From positions 2,226,785 through 2,290,784 of the forward strand of contig NC_049988.1 of assembly GCF_000003815.2 (NCBI RefSeq): DNA of 64,000 nt. The letters run 5' to 3'. The DNA is from Branchiostoma floridae (Eukaryota > Chordata > Leptocardii > Amphioxiformes > Branchiostomatidae). The notes beneath the pieces were generated by a model, which worked only from the letters and a program-made list of their open reading frames with translations, had not been told where the DNA came from and searched no databases. Positions 11,354 to 23,471 of this stretch are shown here, piece after piece. Positions within the stretch are counted from its first letter, which is position 1, and each line of letters opens with the position of its first letter. The position numbers and the translations under genes were made by a program.

Positions 11354-12136
11354 GAATACAGCTGATACAAATACAGTTAAAAAAGCAATCGGACAGGGCA
11401 CCGCTTATGCAGATCCATCATGACCAGAGAATTCCTCGACTATATCGGGAGAGGGCATGGGGGGACATCGTCCACATTTTTATAGGCCAGAATGGTGAGT
11501 TTTCACTTTTTTTTTTAATATTTTGTCGTAAATACGATTCATTTGATACCATTTTAAAGATGTACCCCTAAACATCATGCTGAGATAGCTCTGTACATTT
11601 TCCAACCGTTGTTAAAAACACCTCAACTTATAATCATGTACCTTCATATAGGGAAAACACCAGACGTCGTTTGTACGTTATGCAGCATGTGGTAGAAACA
11701 CCCCCTGAGGAGTGGGTGTGGTTTAGGGCGAGGTGCGCCCTGGACACCCTGTTCCATGAGCTTTCATCTTTATTCTGTTTTTTTTTTTTTGCATCTTGTA
11801 TCAGTTAGTTCTACCTTTTACATCGCTTCTGTGTGCATTGTTAAAATTTGCAACAGCTTTTAAGTTAACTATATTATTTTCTCCTTTTATCGTCAAAAGG
11901 GGCGCCAGAGGCGCCTGAGACCCCGCCACACCCTCCACCTCCACCAGAGGCGCGAGGTACCCCGCCACCCCTCCACCGTACCACAGGCCCACCCCGACAC
12001 AGGGTCAGATGACGAACAGCCCCACCATGACATGGCGCCGGAGGACGAGCAGGCCCACCCCGGCACGGAGTCGGATGTCGAGGTGATTTACGTCGGAAGG
12101 AGGCACAGTGCACGCATACACACAGGAAAGCATTGA
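11354..12136 (+). other. Three splice-bounded open segments of unknown gene
   Basis: Segment one (11354-11494) follows TTCAATAG, reads QRIPRLYRERAWGDIVHIFI and ends at GTGAGT. Segment two (from 11652, after CATATAG) reads VETPPEEWVWFRARCALDTL. Segment three (from 11900, after TCAAAAG) is basic then acidic (SDDEQPHHDMAPEDEQAHPG) and ends with a TGA at about 12134. An AATAAA-like CAAATAAAG lies at about 12214. Frames of segments one and two do not join cleanly, so either an exon was missed or the gene is broken. The acidic end resembles that at 9600-9690, so this could be the 3' half of the same locus interrupted by the gypsy and piggyBac debris. No domain recognised. Confidence 0.28.
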
Positions 12137-12215
12137 AAGAATAAATTTTTATATTCAAAATAGAGTTATGAACTATGTCACTCTGTCTCATCATTCCTCA
12201 CAGGATATGAGGGTC

Positions 12216-14939
12216 AAATAAAGACCATTTTGATCTTTGTATGCATTATCATTTTCCCCATATGACAACATGACCTATACCCGATCAGAGCTGTAAAGAT
12301 AAACCATATCAGCATTGGAATACAAATGAAAAAAAAAAGGTATTTGCAGGTTAATTGCTTGCAACATTCATCTAAGGCTATCTAAGGCACGAGGAGTTTG
12401 ACATGGTTGAAATGTGGGAGTGCAATTGGCGATACATGCAAATAAACAAAGTAAGTGTCTGAAGTTTTGGCTTGGTGCAAGACACCCACCGGGCAAAGTT
12501 ACCATATGTACAAAATAGAAATCCTCCAGGTTGTCCGTTCCAATGAATCGATTGGTGCCGTTGAGAGTGACATTGCCATTGGTTACCATCTTAAAGAAAT
12601 GTCTGCCGAAAAGTGTCCAACCTTCAAGAACTGCGACATCTCTATCACCGATATTGGAGGCTACATAAAACCCTATGCCGGAAGGCACAATATTGTGTCT
12701 AAACCCAGATGCTCACTCATTGGTAGCATGTTTGGCAAAAAAGACCCTGTTGGCCACACCCTTGCTGAAATAGTATTTGAAGAAGGGGTTGGAAGTGACC
12801 CACATTTATCAGGTACTAGAATACCTTGCTTGCTTTAAACCATGTGGCGATGTCGTCAGTGACGCTCGTCACCAAGGCGATAAAGCAAGTAGCTGAGACC
12901 ATGGAATTCATCGTATACCATAAAACTCCTAGGGAACAGCGCATACAGGAAAACCATTGCAAACAAATTGATGTCGACTTTTGCAATGACGCAGTAACAG
13001 CATCCCGAAATATCCATTTCCAATGCTTTCGACAGATTTCGGAAGTTGCGGATGCCTTCTGTGAAGCAAAATTGTCAGATTCGATCTCCCCCAGAGACAG
13101 GATTGTTTGGTATATGCCAAAATTGTGTATGCTCCAGTTTTATGTACCTCTTGTTTTAAATTCTGTGAATACATAAATGAAGTGTTCTCTGGAAATAGGC
13201 TTCTGGAACATTCAAGGCAGATATCATCACTCCTGATGTATTGTTAGAACAGGTATGGTGTTACTACTGTCTAACCCATATTTGGTCTGCTTGATATCCC
13301 AGACCCTGATCAGACCACACTGCAAAAGAATGTGGGTGCTGCCAGCGAGGCGTACGAGGAAGAAAACAAGCGCAGAACAGACACATTAGCAGGAGTTTAA
13401 CAGCATTGCCTCTATGCCGGGCTGAAGTACCATCAGGAACAAGAGCAAAAGGAACGAAACATTGTGGCCTTGACATCCAGCAAACTCATCTAACTTTGCT
13501 GAACAAGCCCCCACTGTACCAGAGGCACAGTCCCCGAAGTCTGGGTTTCCAAGAGGCTTGACAGCTGTAATATTTTTGAGACCTGACTAACCCACCCCAA
13601 GTAAACTGGATGTTTGGCCATTGCCAATAGTTTTGCCCTGTCACCTATATTTATACCAGGGTGTATGGAAGACACAGCTACTTTTCTCATCAAGGGGCAG
13701 GTAGTGTTGTCTCAGCATCCTGCTGTAGACACTGATGATTTCCATACTTCAGACACCACCAGTCTGCACCAGACCCACGTACCATGCTGTACACCTCTAG
13801 GGACCTGTTGGAAAGAAACAAATTGCACAACATTTAGGGATGAGATAGTATAACAAGAATGGACGAAAAGGTTTGAAACATCTCAAGATGTTAACAGCTG
13901 TGACTTGAGCAGGATACATGGTTACTCCAAGAAACTTTCATCAAGATGGAAGCTCCTTGGCATACCACAGCTCAGAGCAAACAACTATAGGAATGACAAA
14001 GGGCAGAACGTACAACAAAGCTACGTACGAAGCTGTAAGTCACATTTCATTTCAACCCAAGCAAAATACCGCCTCAGCTACTAGTATCCTTCCATATACT
14101 CAACAGTTGGCCTTGCACTGAGAGGACGGTTTACATACTAGTAATCCAGTGAACACAAAGAACCCGTGTGACCCGACCACGCCATCCCGGTCCTTTGTTC
14201 TCTGACAACAGAACTCGTTACAGGAACCAAACTTTACTCTCAAGAAAATCACAGAATTATTGTCCATACAGCCTCCAGGTGCCACACAAAAAGTAACAAT
14301 AATTCCAATACGCCAGCATTGTAGAGAATTCCGGCAAAAATATCTTTTTTTTTTCCTGCGGTTTCAATGCCAGAAAATTCCCGCACGTACAGCCGCCACA
14401 ACCCTCATTAAAACGATTTTTTTCTCACCAGCAAATCAAGTTTCTTTGCAAGTTCAAACCCCAAATGTCCTTACTAACAACCGAACAAACTACAAGTAAC
14501 CTGCGAAGCTTTTTGAAGAAAAAAATAAGGGTAAAATACGAAGACAAATTCTGTTCCGACATTTCTAGCCTCACCTCACAGTGGCCGCCCTGTAGTGACT
14601 GAAGTCCACATAGAACAGAAGCTCCTCTTTTGTATCAATGCGCGTAAACATCTGGAATATCGCTAACCGTCAAATGAAAGACTTGCGTACAAGTAACACC
14701 GTTAAAATTTACACACACTAGAATGAAACAGTCTTGAATAAATATCGTAGTCAAATATGACGAGATACTTATTCATTACGCTTTCCTTTACGCTCGCACT
14801 ATTTTCTGGCGGCGCTTGTGTACATTCCGTCAGGCCTCGGGAAGGGTATTTGGTGCAGGCATGATGATGACGTAGGAAGCTTTGGGAGGCTAACCTGGGG
14901 GTTTCCAAGTCACCGCTCGTTCAAAAAATGTAAAACACG
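12216..14939. other. No confident gene
   Basis: Overlapping open segments exist on both strands (plus 12455-12838 and 12826-13176; minus 12688-12368, 13693-13490, 14285-14100). None contains a motif I recognise, and none is linked by convincing splice sites. The plus and minus readings of 12370-12840 are equally plausible as protein. It may be a decayed transposon ORF. A short A-rich and T-rich patch lies at 14341-14352. Confidence 0.35.
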
Positions 14940-14942
14940 TAA

Positions 14943-15818
14943 GGCCATGTTGATTTGATTATATGGATGACATCCTCTGGGAACTCCAAAACTGATGCGA
15001 GCGAGCGAATAAAAAAAAAGTTTGGCCAAAAAAAAAAGTTGCCTTCAGTATGAAATCAAAGTGGCCAGGAAGGTTGAACATAGGACTAAACACACATAGT
15101 ATGGTATACCAACAGTTTATATAGGTGTAGGGACCAATACATCATACGGGTGCAAAACATTTTTTTCTTCTTGGACCAATCCGAAAAAAAAACAGACCTG
15201 AAAAAAAATCAGAGGAGCAGGTTTCGCCAATTACAAAATGGATGCACTATGTCATCAGGCATTTGGGGTCTTACCGGGGGCCAAGGAGACAACAAGAGCG
15301 AAGTCCAGTAGAGTTTATGGTCAATTGTACCAGGTTTCTACAGTCAAAGGTACAGTGACATGCCTTTATTACATGGAGATTGGATTTTAAAATGCCAGTG
15401 GGAGTCCAATAATCCACCAAACAGATTCCCTTTGTAGCAAAATTGACCAATTACCATTGTTTTTGAGTATTGCCAGTTCTCAAGTTTCCACAGACAATCA
15501 GGTCGAGGTTCAGGTCCGGACCTGGAAATGATCCTCTGGACCTGAATGTTCTGTACTGGTACCTCCCCCTACCAACAATAGATTTTTTTTTTCTTTCTGT
15601 CCTTTCACGTCTTATTCTTTGACTTAAGATTAATTTTGGCATTCTATGGCATTATCTGTTTTCTGATACTTTTTTTTTTCATTCTACGGAATATTTGTGC
15701 TCATTTTACAGCTGCTTTGCACAATTTATTGTGTGGTCGAAAACTTTTTTTTTTTGTGGAATCGGCCGAAAATTGGTGCGAGCGCGGATGTCATCCATAT
15801 AATCAAATCAACATGGCC
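14943..15818. mobile_element. Harbinger-like non-autonomous DNA transposon, copy 1
   Basis: An 876-bp element with terminal inverted repeats beginning GGCCATGTTGATTTGATTA and extending about 32 bases (to GGATGACATCC). It is flanked by a 3-bp direct repeat TAA at 14940-14942 and 15819-15821. Inside are poly-A/poly-T tracts (15009-15035, 15746-15755) and no long ORF. A near-identical copy lies at 28904-29776. A 3-bp TWA target duplication is typical of PIF/Harbinger elements, hence the assignment. The family name itself is inferred. Confidence 0.85.
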
Positions 15819-15821
15819 TAA

Positions 15822-17894
15822 TGAACATGGGATGAACCAAGAATTTTCCTTGTCTATTTGTACCGGGCACTTGTGTTGTAACTAACTCATGCGCAATCTG
15901 CCTTTACTCTTTTGAACTAGAGGCTTGGCAGTATGAAAGAAGAAGAAGAAGAACTCTTTTTTTTATTGTGAGGCAAGGCACCGCCAGCAGCAGCATTGCC
16001 ATTTAATATTGAGATGCCCTTTAGCATGGGGTTGATCTTCCAAGGCTCAGTAAAATGACAAATTCACACCTAAGTGAGCATATGTACGGACTTAAAAATA
16101 ATAGACTTGCGAACTAAGGCCAGTTCGTGGGTCTTCTCATCTCTTCTTTTCACCACAAAACATGAGTACATATATATATATATATATGGCAATAGCGTGA
16201 TACTACATGCATGATACAATTGTCGTTTTAAGTTGCCTTTTTTAACCTCAGGAGAGGTTTTTTAAGCGTTTTATTTTTCATCACCAAAGCAGAACATGAT
16301 TACGGAGATCAGTATATGATTAAAAGATCACAACAAGAACAATAAGCAATGAGAAGAGCAGCTTGTGAATGGTTACAAACATAACAGAGCACATTGAAAT
16401 TAGACCTATTAAAAATGTTTCAATGGCATGCAGCTTTTTTATATAACCATTCCCCGAATAAAAGTCACAACAAAACCCTACAGAGGCATCCAACAACTAA
16501 CATCAGGGTTTAGAGAAGTATGGCATATTTAGTTGTCCGGTACAAATTTATTATGCGTGCAAAATGCAACTCCCGACCACATTGTCCCGATCAATTGTCG
16601 GTACGCGCGACCTGCATGTTTCCGCATCTAACGATATGAAGGCGATTTGTGTCCATTTTTTGACATAGTCACGCCACAGGAGTTTTTAAAGTCTTCAAAT
16701 GAAACGACGGGAATGCTGTATTTGTATGTCAATTGTTTACTTTCAGAGAGCTTGAAATTTTTGTAAGGACAAAATTGAATTTGTTATTGTTATATTGTCG
16801 GTATACTGACATAAAGTATATATATATATTGCTAGCCGCACCTTGTAGCCGTTAACCCGGCCACTGTACTAACCTCTCATACAAAACCTTCAACCATCCG
16901 CAAGGCGTTAGCATTGGACGGCCTATAATCTAAAGTGTCTTCTTTCCTTCGTAAAAGTACCGTTAAAGCATCTGGATAGATCTTCTGTGAGTGAGTTATT
17001 TCTCACATCCAACTACCTGAATGTCTAAGCTACATAGCTATATAAATCACTACTGAAATTTCTTTGAAAACCATTATATGTAGCATTTGAAATTTATTAT
17101 TATCAATTTCAGCAACAGTTTGGTTCTATGGGTTTATTTTCTATCTGTACTAAAAATGGCTTGTTTCACATATAAATAATGGCATATCTGTGTTTCCCCT
17201 TTTTTGGTTTCACAATATAAATAATGGCATATCTGTGTTTCCTTTTTTTCGAAATGTTCATGAATATTACTTAAAAATTATAAATATAAGACAATAATTC
17301 TAATAATTCTAAAATATTAAAAATATCATTGAAAAACTCGCATGGTGTCTTGGAATGGACTCTAACGGTCTGCACTATGACAAAACACATTAAACACATC
17401 AAAGCACGATGACGCCGTTAGACTAATCTGAACTCATTTCATACACATTACTAGCGGATTCTCACCGCACAAACGATAGAACGGCACAGTTGAAAACCTC
17501 CAGAAAATAATAATAGGAACAACAAAGAAACCTAATCAAGTCTCACCTGTGAACCCCAAGAAGAATGCTCCAAGGCGAACCAAAACTTTCGACTAACTCC
17601 GTCGCCAGGCTGCCACACTAAACTGCCCAACCTGGACAGTAAACTCGGGCTCTCCGACCTGACCTCCTGTAGACTTCAAACCCCAGGACGAGACGTAAAA
17701 ATAAACCATTCCCAAAACCTGACTGCCATAGTTGGCTCTCGAAATCGGCGTCTGTCGCTCTGGGTAGACACGGGTCTAAAGTAGAGTCGAGAGCACGTGA
17801 AGAAGACGAGAAACGTGGTAGCGAAGCTTCCCCTATGCTGTGGTGGGTCTCGTCCGCTCCCCTTCTTTGGCTTCTATATTTCTCAGTGTAATAA
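15822..17894. other. AT-rich intergenic stretch with small repeats
   Basis: No gene seen. There is a short TA-dinucleotide run at about 16168-16188, another at about 16818-16829, and a direct duplication around ATAAATAATGGCATATCTGT at about 17172 and 17217. At 17341-17364 the phrase CATGGTGTCTTGGAATGGAC plus CTCTA matches the right tip of the element at 63114-63809, so a fragment of that family probably ends here. Confidence 0.5.
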
Positions 17895-18011
17895 AACACG
17901 ATCCAAATTTAAAGGGGAAAATCCAATTTGTTCCCTTTTTTCATCTCGAATTTTCAAACCTCAAGATACCCAATTGTTGAAAGTGAAGCTGCTGAGTATG
18001 CTATAATAAAG

Positions 18012-18420
18012 CGCCATCAGCGCGGCTAAAAGCCGCCGATGGTCATCAGCGCGGCTAAAATCCGCCGGTCACAGGTCGGTTAAAAGCCGCCGGTGCCTTT
18101 AGCGCGGCTAAAATCCGCCCGACACAGCGCGGCTAAAAGCCGCCGGTGCCTTCAGCGCGGTTAAAAGCCGCCGGTGCCTTCAGCGCGGCTAAAAGCCGCC
18201 GGTGCCTTCAGCGCGGTTAAAGCCGCCGGTGCCTTCAGCGCGGTTAAAAGCTACCGGTGCCTTCAGCGCGGCTAAAAGCCGCCGGTGCCTTCAGCGCGCC
18301 GTCGGTCGCAGCTAGCGCGGCTAAAAGCCGCCAGCTGCAGCGCGGTTAAAAGCCGCCGTATCACAGCGCAGCGCGGCCAACAGCCTTGTAACGTCGGCGC
18401 GGCTAAAAGCCTCGTGCCAC
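18012..18420. repeat. 28-bp GC-rich minisatellite with self-complementary units (left arm)
   Basis: Units of about 28 bases (CAGCGCGGCTAAAAGCCGCC plus GGTGCCTT) repeat about 14 times with drift. Each contains the dyad GCGGCTAAAAGCCGC, able to form a short hairpin with a TAAAA loop. Variants GGTTAAAAGCC break the outer stem pair. The matching array in the other arm (32890-33448) is longer, so copy number has changed independently since the arms separated. Confidence 0.9.
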
Positions 18421-18879
18421 CAGAACGGCTAAACGTTAATAACGGCCCTGTTCCTAGGAGCGATTCTCTATAAAAGAATGAGATGATTCAATAACGTGTT
18501 CTCACGAAAGTCAGCGGTCCTATCAAAGTTTTTAGTTTTGTATTCAACTGATATGCTACAATGAGTGTCAACATATTGACAATATTACTATTACACTACA
18601 TTAATAGCACCATGAAAAGCGTCACACTACTAATGTTGTACTTTCTTGGACACTGGACACGCCTATGTAGAAAGTTATATTTTTTCCGCAAGGAGATTTA
18701 GACATCCAAATAGAAATGCAATTTTGGAAAACCTTCCTCCTGAGAACCGGATGAAGGTCTTTCCCAATTGTGTTACCCCACATTTTGACAACACAGGTGT
18801 ACTTGAAAAAAGAAATAGGAATATCATTATTACCACACACCATAGTCTTGTTTCAGTCTGTCAGGCAACCGAATTATTT

Positions 18880-19270
18880 TATGCTCCAATCACCAATCCA
18901 GGCAAGACATTTCGTAGTGGAATAAGTACATCATTAAAACCCATGGCCTGTTTCATGGCGTTCCAGGCCCTCTCTATCTCTGCCACTAGCCTCTACCAGG
19001 CTCCGCGGATCGGTGGCCTAATTGTAGAAAGTGGACAAATAGAGTCTATAGTACACTAGGGGAGTCAGCCGGCCAGTGGAGTACGTGTCTTATCTTGTGA
19101 CAGATGTACAGCGACGATCTCCTCATACTTGGCAGTTCTTCTATTCTTCGAGAGGCTTGTTCTCAATCGACTCCCTCACATACACCCCGTCGTTGTTTCG
19201 CACGGAGTTTCAGGCGCAGTTGAGCGCCGGGACGACCGCGAAGTCGTCTGTCTTGTACAAGGGGTCCTGT
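18880..19270 (-). pseudogene. Decayed gene-like fragments inside the left arm
   Basis: On the minus strand, a segment behind an acceptor-like TTTACAG (about 19270) reads DPLYKTDDFAVVPA and, after a deletion and frame change, NDGVYVRESIENKPLEE and EEIVAVHLSQDKTRTPLAG before a stop (about 19065). A second piece at about 18990-18885 reads EIERAWNAMKQAMGFNDVLI and PLRNVLPGLVIGA then a stop. Both read like ends of ordinary host genes rather than transposase. They are broken here by indels (for instance GAATAGAAGAACT within the first). I do not recognise the parent genes. The other arm carries the same pieces on the plus strand. Confidence 0.4.
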
Positions 19271-19454
19271 AAACAAAGTGTTAAAGGGCTATTAGGAAGG
19301 TGGAATGGCATTTGTGTCATGTGTTGGGCGACAGTCAAGAATAAAACATGTCTACAAAATAGATAGGAAATTCATGTGATTGAAAAAGAAAATGTTGGAT
19401 GTATTTGGTCTCTTCAGGTTGAGTCACTGAGTAGTGGCTGGAATTTTACTTCTT

Positions 19455-20125
19455 GGCTCCCCATTAAAATCTCGGCCACTTCAAATCCCTGCTACCCAAC
19501 CTCTGCTTGGAGAATATGTACCACCTACTTTTTCGTGGTAGCGTGTCTGTTGTGTGAAAGTTGTGGTTGGTAACATTAACTAACAAGCGTTTTAGGAATT
19601 GCCGACAAGACGGGAGGGGGTCTTGAGTGAGTCACTTGATAGGTTGGAGAAACAGCTACTCTACTATACTAATACATCCCCGGATGGTTGGAGCCTTTTT
19701 CCTGACGCTTTTAAAACGTTTTAAAGCTGATTTTACATTTTAGCACCTGATCTACGCAGGTATAAAGCGTCTCTTCAGGTGAATCAGCGTGTAACAGTTA
19801 TGAACCACTATTCTCTTAGGAAAGGTTGGGTTCTAGTGATTAGTAGTGGCAGGAAATCTCGGCCATTATAAATCCCAGCTACCCAACCTCTGCTTGGAGA
19901 ATATGTACCGCCTTTTTGTGGTAGCGTATCTGTTGTGGTTGGTAACAAGCGTTTTAGGAATTGCCGACATTGGGAGGAAGAAGGTGTTGATTGATAGGTT
20001 GGAGAAACACTCTACTATACTAATACGTCCCCGAATGGTCGGTGTCTTTTTCTTGACATTTCAAGTTATACTAAGGTTTTAAGCTGATTTTACATTTTAG
20101 CACCTGATGCACGCAGTTATAATGG
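19455..20125. repeat. Imperfect direct duplication of about 0.3 kb within the left arm
   Basis: The block containing CTACCCAACCTCTGCTTGGA, the phrase GCGTTTTAGGAATTGCCGAC, the GATAGGTTGGAGAAACA phrase and TTTTACATTTTAGCACCTGA occurs at about 19455-19765 and again at about 19855-20115 with small deletions. The inverted counterpart (about 31490-31800) has it only once. Each block carries one CTCTGCTTGGAGA tip shared with the hairpin MITEs of the region. Confidence 0.8.
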
Positions 20126-22065
20126 GTTAGTATGCTAAAGGTCGCTACACTTACGGCCGATACCATGTCACCGACCGGTCTATGGCATATCCGTCTAACT
20201 AAAGCGTATTGTATGTGATCTTAACTTTTCGCGGAACGACAAGGCTTTTTATAAAGTCTTTAAATGTCCATTAGCGTCTTGAATTCACACAGAAAGGGAC
20301 ACACGTCTCGGCGTGTGTAACGGCCATTAACAGCAGATTATCACGTAATTAAATTGATTGTAAAGTATGTGTGGATTAACATCCAGATGGCCGGTCCTGT
20401 GCCCGTTGTGTGGGGCACTGTAAACCCTTCAAATTGGTCTGTTGTATAGATGATATTTTTCGGGATACAAATTAAATCTACTTTTGGCTAATTTACCTCA
20501 TCTGTCTTTTCTTCTTCTTATCCCGACTATCGTTTACGAGAAAGTGTGACGGACGTCGGCTATGCAAGGACAATCATACAAAACGTTGTACATCACACAC
20601 ATAGGAGATACAACAAGTTTGAAGAGTATCCCATCTTGGGATACAGACGTTGAAAGTAGGTCAAAGTAAAATGGTAGCGCCGATCCTTTTGTATGACTAA
20701 TATTCTGAGAGTCGAGACTCTTAGGATACAGAGTTTTGGGCACTTTTCAAGGAACACTATGCTATCTAGAGAGACTATTTTATACATGGACGGATTACTA
20801 CAGAATGACCCACATAATAAAGAAACGCGTTGGCTGGCAGTTTTGCTGAGGTTTTGTGCGCTCAAATTTCGTCTACTTAAAAGTAATCATGAAATGTCAA
20901 AGTATCATATTGATACTAGGAACAACCGGTACCTGTTCCTCCTGTCAGTATCCCACCCCACCTCCCCTGTGCACAAGTGGAAGGATCATCAGGGGTATTC
21001 AAGATTCGATCGCTGCAATTCTCGTCCTGCGTGCAGCCTTCAACTCATTGTAAATTTGACAACACAAACTTGTTTCAAGCATAACTATCTATTCTCTAAG
21101 GAATCATGCTCTTGGAATGTACCCGCGATAGTACATGCAATAGGTATGCACCTTGCACGGCAGCAAAAAGATGTTAGCAAATTGAGTTGGGAAACTGCAG
21201 TTTATTTATTGTAAGTAATTTTAATCTATCAGTTCTGTTTCCGTTTTTGTTTAAAAAGATTTTCTGTCATATATGGTTTTATATGGCAATGGCATTCTGG
21301 AACTGGAGTGTTTGCCTGTGTGTGCCTGTGGACACAGGACCTGTATTAGCACCTTTCTCACGCGGCGGCCATGATAGATCTAAAACGAGTTCAATGAGGC
21401 AAACAAAAGACTGTCCATTATAATTAGCAGTTCAACCAATTATAGCCTTCCAATTAGGAAAGTGACCAATAAGAGATTTGGCTGCATGTCCATCAAATAT
21501 TTGCATTATTATGTTTTTATTTTGCATCTCTTAAGAGACGATGGGGTCAGTCTACGCTACTCTAAATTTATACATCTTTCGGTGCATATCACTAGTTATA
21601 ATGTTTATTATTTGATCTTATATTGTGAAAATTTGTGTGGTTTGGGGGAAATCTAAATAGGAGCTGATTTTAGAAATAAGTTTTGTCTGTTTGCCTCATT
21701 GACCTCGTCTTCAATCTATCATGGCCGCCGCGTGAGAAAGGTGTATAGGCTCAGATATTGTGTTCAGAAACTTGCGGTGTTTTACCACAACAGGAACACC
21801 TGAAACACGTGCTTATCATTTCCAAAGCTCAATGTACGTTTCAACCGAAAGGTTTATAGGGTTTTATATAGTTGGACACCGTTTGCCCTTGGATAATGAC
21901 TCCCCCCTCCATATATCTGCTTGGACATAACGAAAGCACTGGCGATTAGTTCCTGTGACACCGGCCCCCCGCTCCCGCTGAGATGTAGATACGCATCAGT
22001 GCATTGCCCCGGGTTTGAGGATAGGGCACATTACCGCTCGCCCTCCAAACCTTTTGTTGTTACTC

Positions 22066-22165
22066 NNNNNNNNNNNNNNNNNNNNNNNNNNNNNNNNNNN
22101 NNNNNNNNNNNNNNNNNNNNNNNNNNNNNNNNNNNNNNNNNNNNNNNNNNNNNNNNNNNNNNNNN
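22066..22165. other. Assembly gap (100 N)
   Basis: Exactly 100 N, the usual placeholder for a scaffold join of unknown size. It falls just inside the inner end of the left inverted-repeat arm, so the orientation of what follows depends on scaffolding. Confidence 0.99.
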
Positions 22166-22210
22166 TTGTCAAAGAGAGTGGGAACAAGGAAAGTGGGGAA
22201 AGCGGTATAC

Positions 22211-22576
22211 GATAAGAAAGTCACATTTTTTTCGCAACAATCTCTACTTGGAGATTGAGAGTGATACATTGGCTCTACACTGGGAGCCAGACAGGACCAG
22301 GTAGCTAGCGAGGTTTGTTAGCAAGTTTTGTTCGGGGAGCCAAGGCAGTCAGCCCGACAATCTCACATTAGCACTCCGGGGGAGTTTAAGCCCGAAGGAG
22401 TTATCGCTGAAGGGTAGGTCCTAGCTGCCCGATCCCGGATGGCCTCCGGGGTACATTGGCTCTATTGAAAAACAAGGACTTACATGTAACTCGTGTGACA
22501 AGGTGAATTTTGCTGCAGACGAAAGTAGCTACTCTCCATGTAGATGTTGTTGGAGGAAACGTGTGACTTTCTTATC
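22211..22576. mobile_element. MITE of about 366 bp with long imperfect TIRs
   Basis: The left end GATAAGAAAGTCACA with a downstream CAACAATCTCTACTTGGAGA matches the complement of the right end (TCTACATGGAGAG, AACAACATCTA, TGTGACTTTCTTATC). This gives about 45-bp imperfect terminal inverted repeats. No ORF lies inside. The inner part of the TIR contains a CTACTTGGAGA motif related to the other MITEs of the region. Confidence 0.7.
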
Positions 22577-23471
22577 TAGTTATTATATGCCGCGTTTTTT
22601 GTTCGCATTCTTTCAGTTTTCCCCGATGCTCGGCTGATTTACGGGTTGCAAAATTGTCATCACTATCTGTCGACGACGGGGTTATACCGCCCCTTACGGG
22701 TGACATACCCTTCCGTTAGCTGAACACAAGAAGTGGACTACCGTTCGGGTGAATGATGGTACGGTAGGATAAAACCCAGGCCTTTAGGTCCTAAACTAAA
22801 TAAACATGCTGTCGATTATGCCACACGATCCTATGCAAAAGATATTTATAAAATGAATAATATCACAGTATGTCCCCTGAGATTCCAAGCAGAAGTTACT
22901 CGGTGGATTTTGTTACATGTTATAGCTAATTACGTTAGCTAATTGCTTTATGTTTTGTAAAGTTTTCTTCATGTTCACTGACACGCCTAAAGGCACGTCA
23001 AAAACACGCCGAACCTCTGCTCGGAGAATACCTAACCTATCAACACCAACCGTTTCGACGGATCATTGATGTCGGTGGGAATGCAAGCCGAAACACATAC
23101 CATATGTAGATCGTAATCTTCACCAGCTTGAGACAGGAATACAGGAGGCTGATCACAACGTTACTGACCATCCCACATGCTCGGCCTTGCATTGACTCTA
23201 ACTGAGTCTAAGCAGATGTAAGAATCCGTCAAATTCTAACTTCTTGGTGTGTAAGTAACGTTACGTTGTTTTTTAGTCTTGTTTTGTTTTTGTCTTCTGA
23301 TGTAGAAGAAGACGAATCGTTAAGATACAAGAGTACGAAATTGATTTTGAGCTAGATTTTGCGAACGGCGAAAGTATTTAAAGCACAAAGAGGATGTTGT
23401 AGCGGGATCAAGAACTCCACGAAATCATCTTTCGGAAGTGACGTAAAACGGGGGTCCCGTGTTCGAGGAGA
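22577..23471. other. No gene recognised
   Basis: No open segment of note. A CCTCTGCTCGGAGAATACC tip related to the local MITE family lies at about 23032-23050, probably one end of a decayed copy. Confidence 0.4.

Larger units (their letters stand above)
17895..21985 (+). repeat. Left arm of a giant inverted repeat
   Basis: The whole segment matches, in reverse complement and in order, the segment 30015-33567. Anchors checked by eye: outer ends AACACGATCCAAATTT (17895) against its complement ending at 33567; the minisatellites (18012-18420 against 32890-33448); CACCTGATCTACGCAGGTAT (about 19745) against 31488-31510; CCGACCGGTCTATGGCATAT (about 20171) against about 31200-31220; the GACACCGGCCCCCC inner end (about 21958) against about 30020-30035. 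The arms differ by scattered substitutions and indels. This arm has an extra internal duplication (19455-20125) and lacks a MITE present in the other arm. No intact gene is found inside it. Confidence 0.9.

Noticed and set aside
18646-19059. Conserved minus/plus frame (137 and 111 codons) present in both arms as an element-encoded protein
   Set aside because: The opposite strand of the same stretch reads better as decayed gene ends with splice-like borders; conservation of the frame follows from low divergence between the arms.
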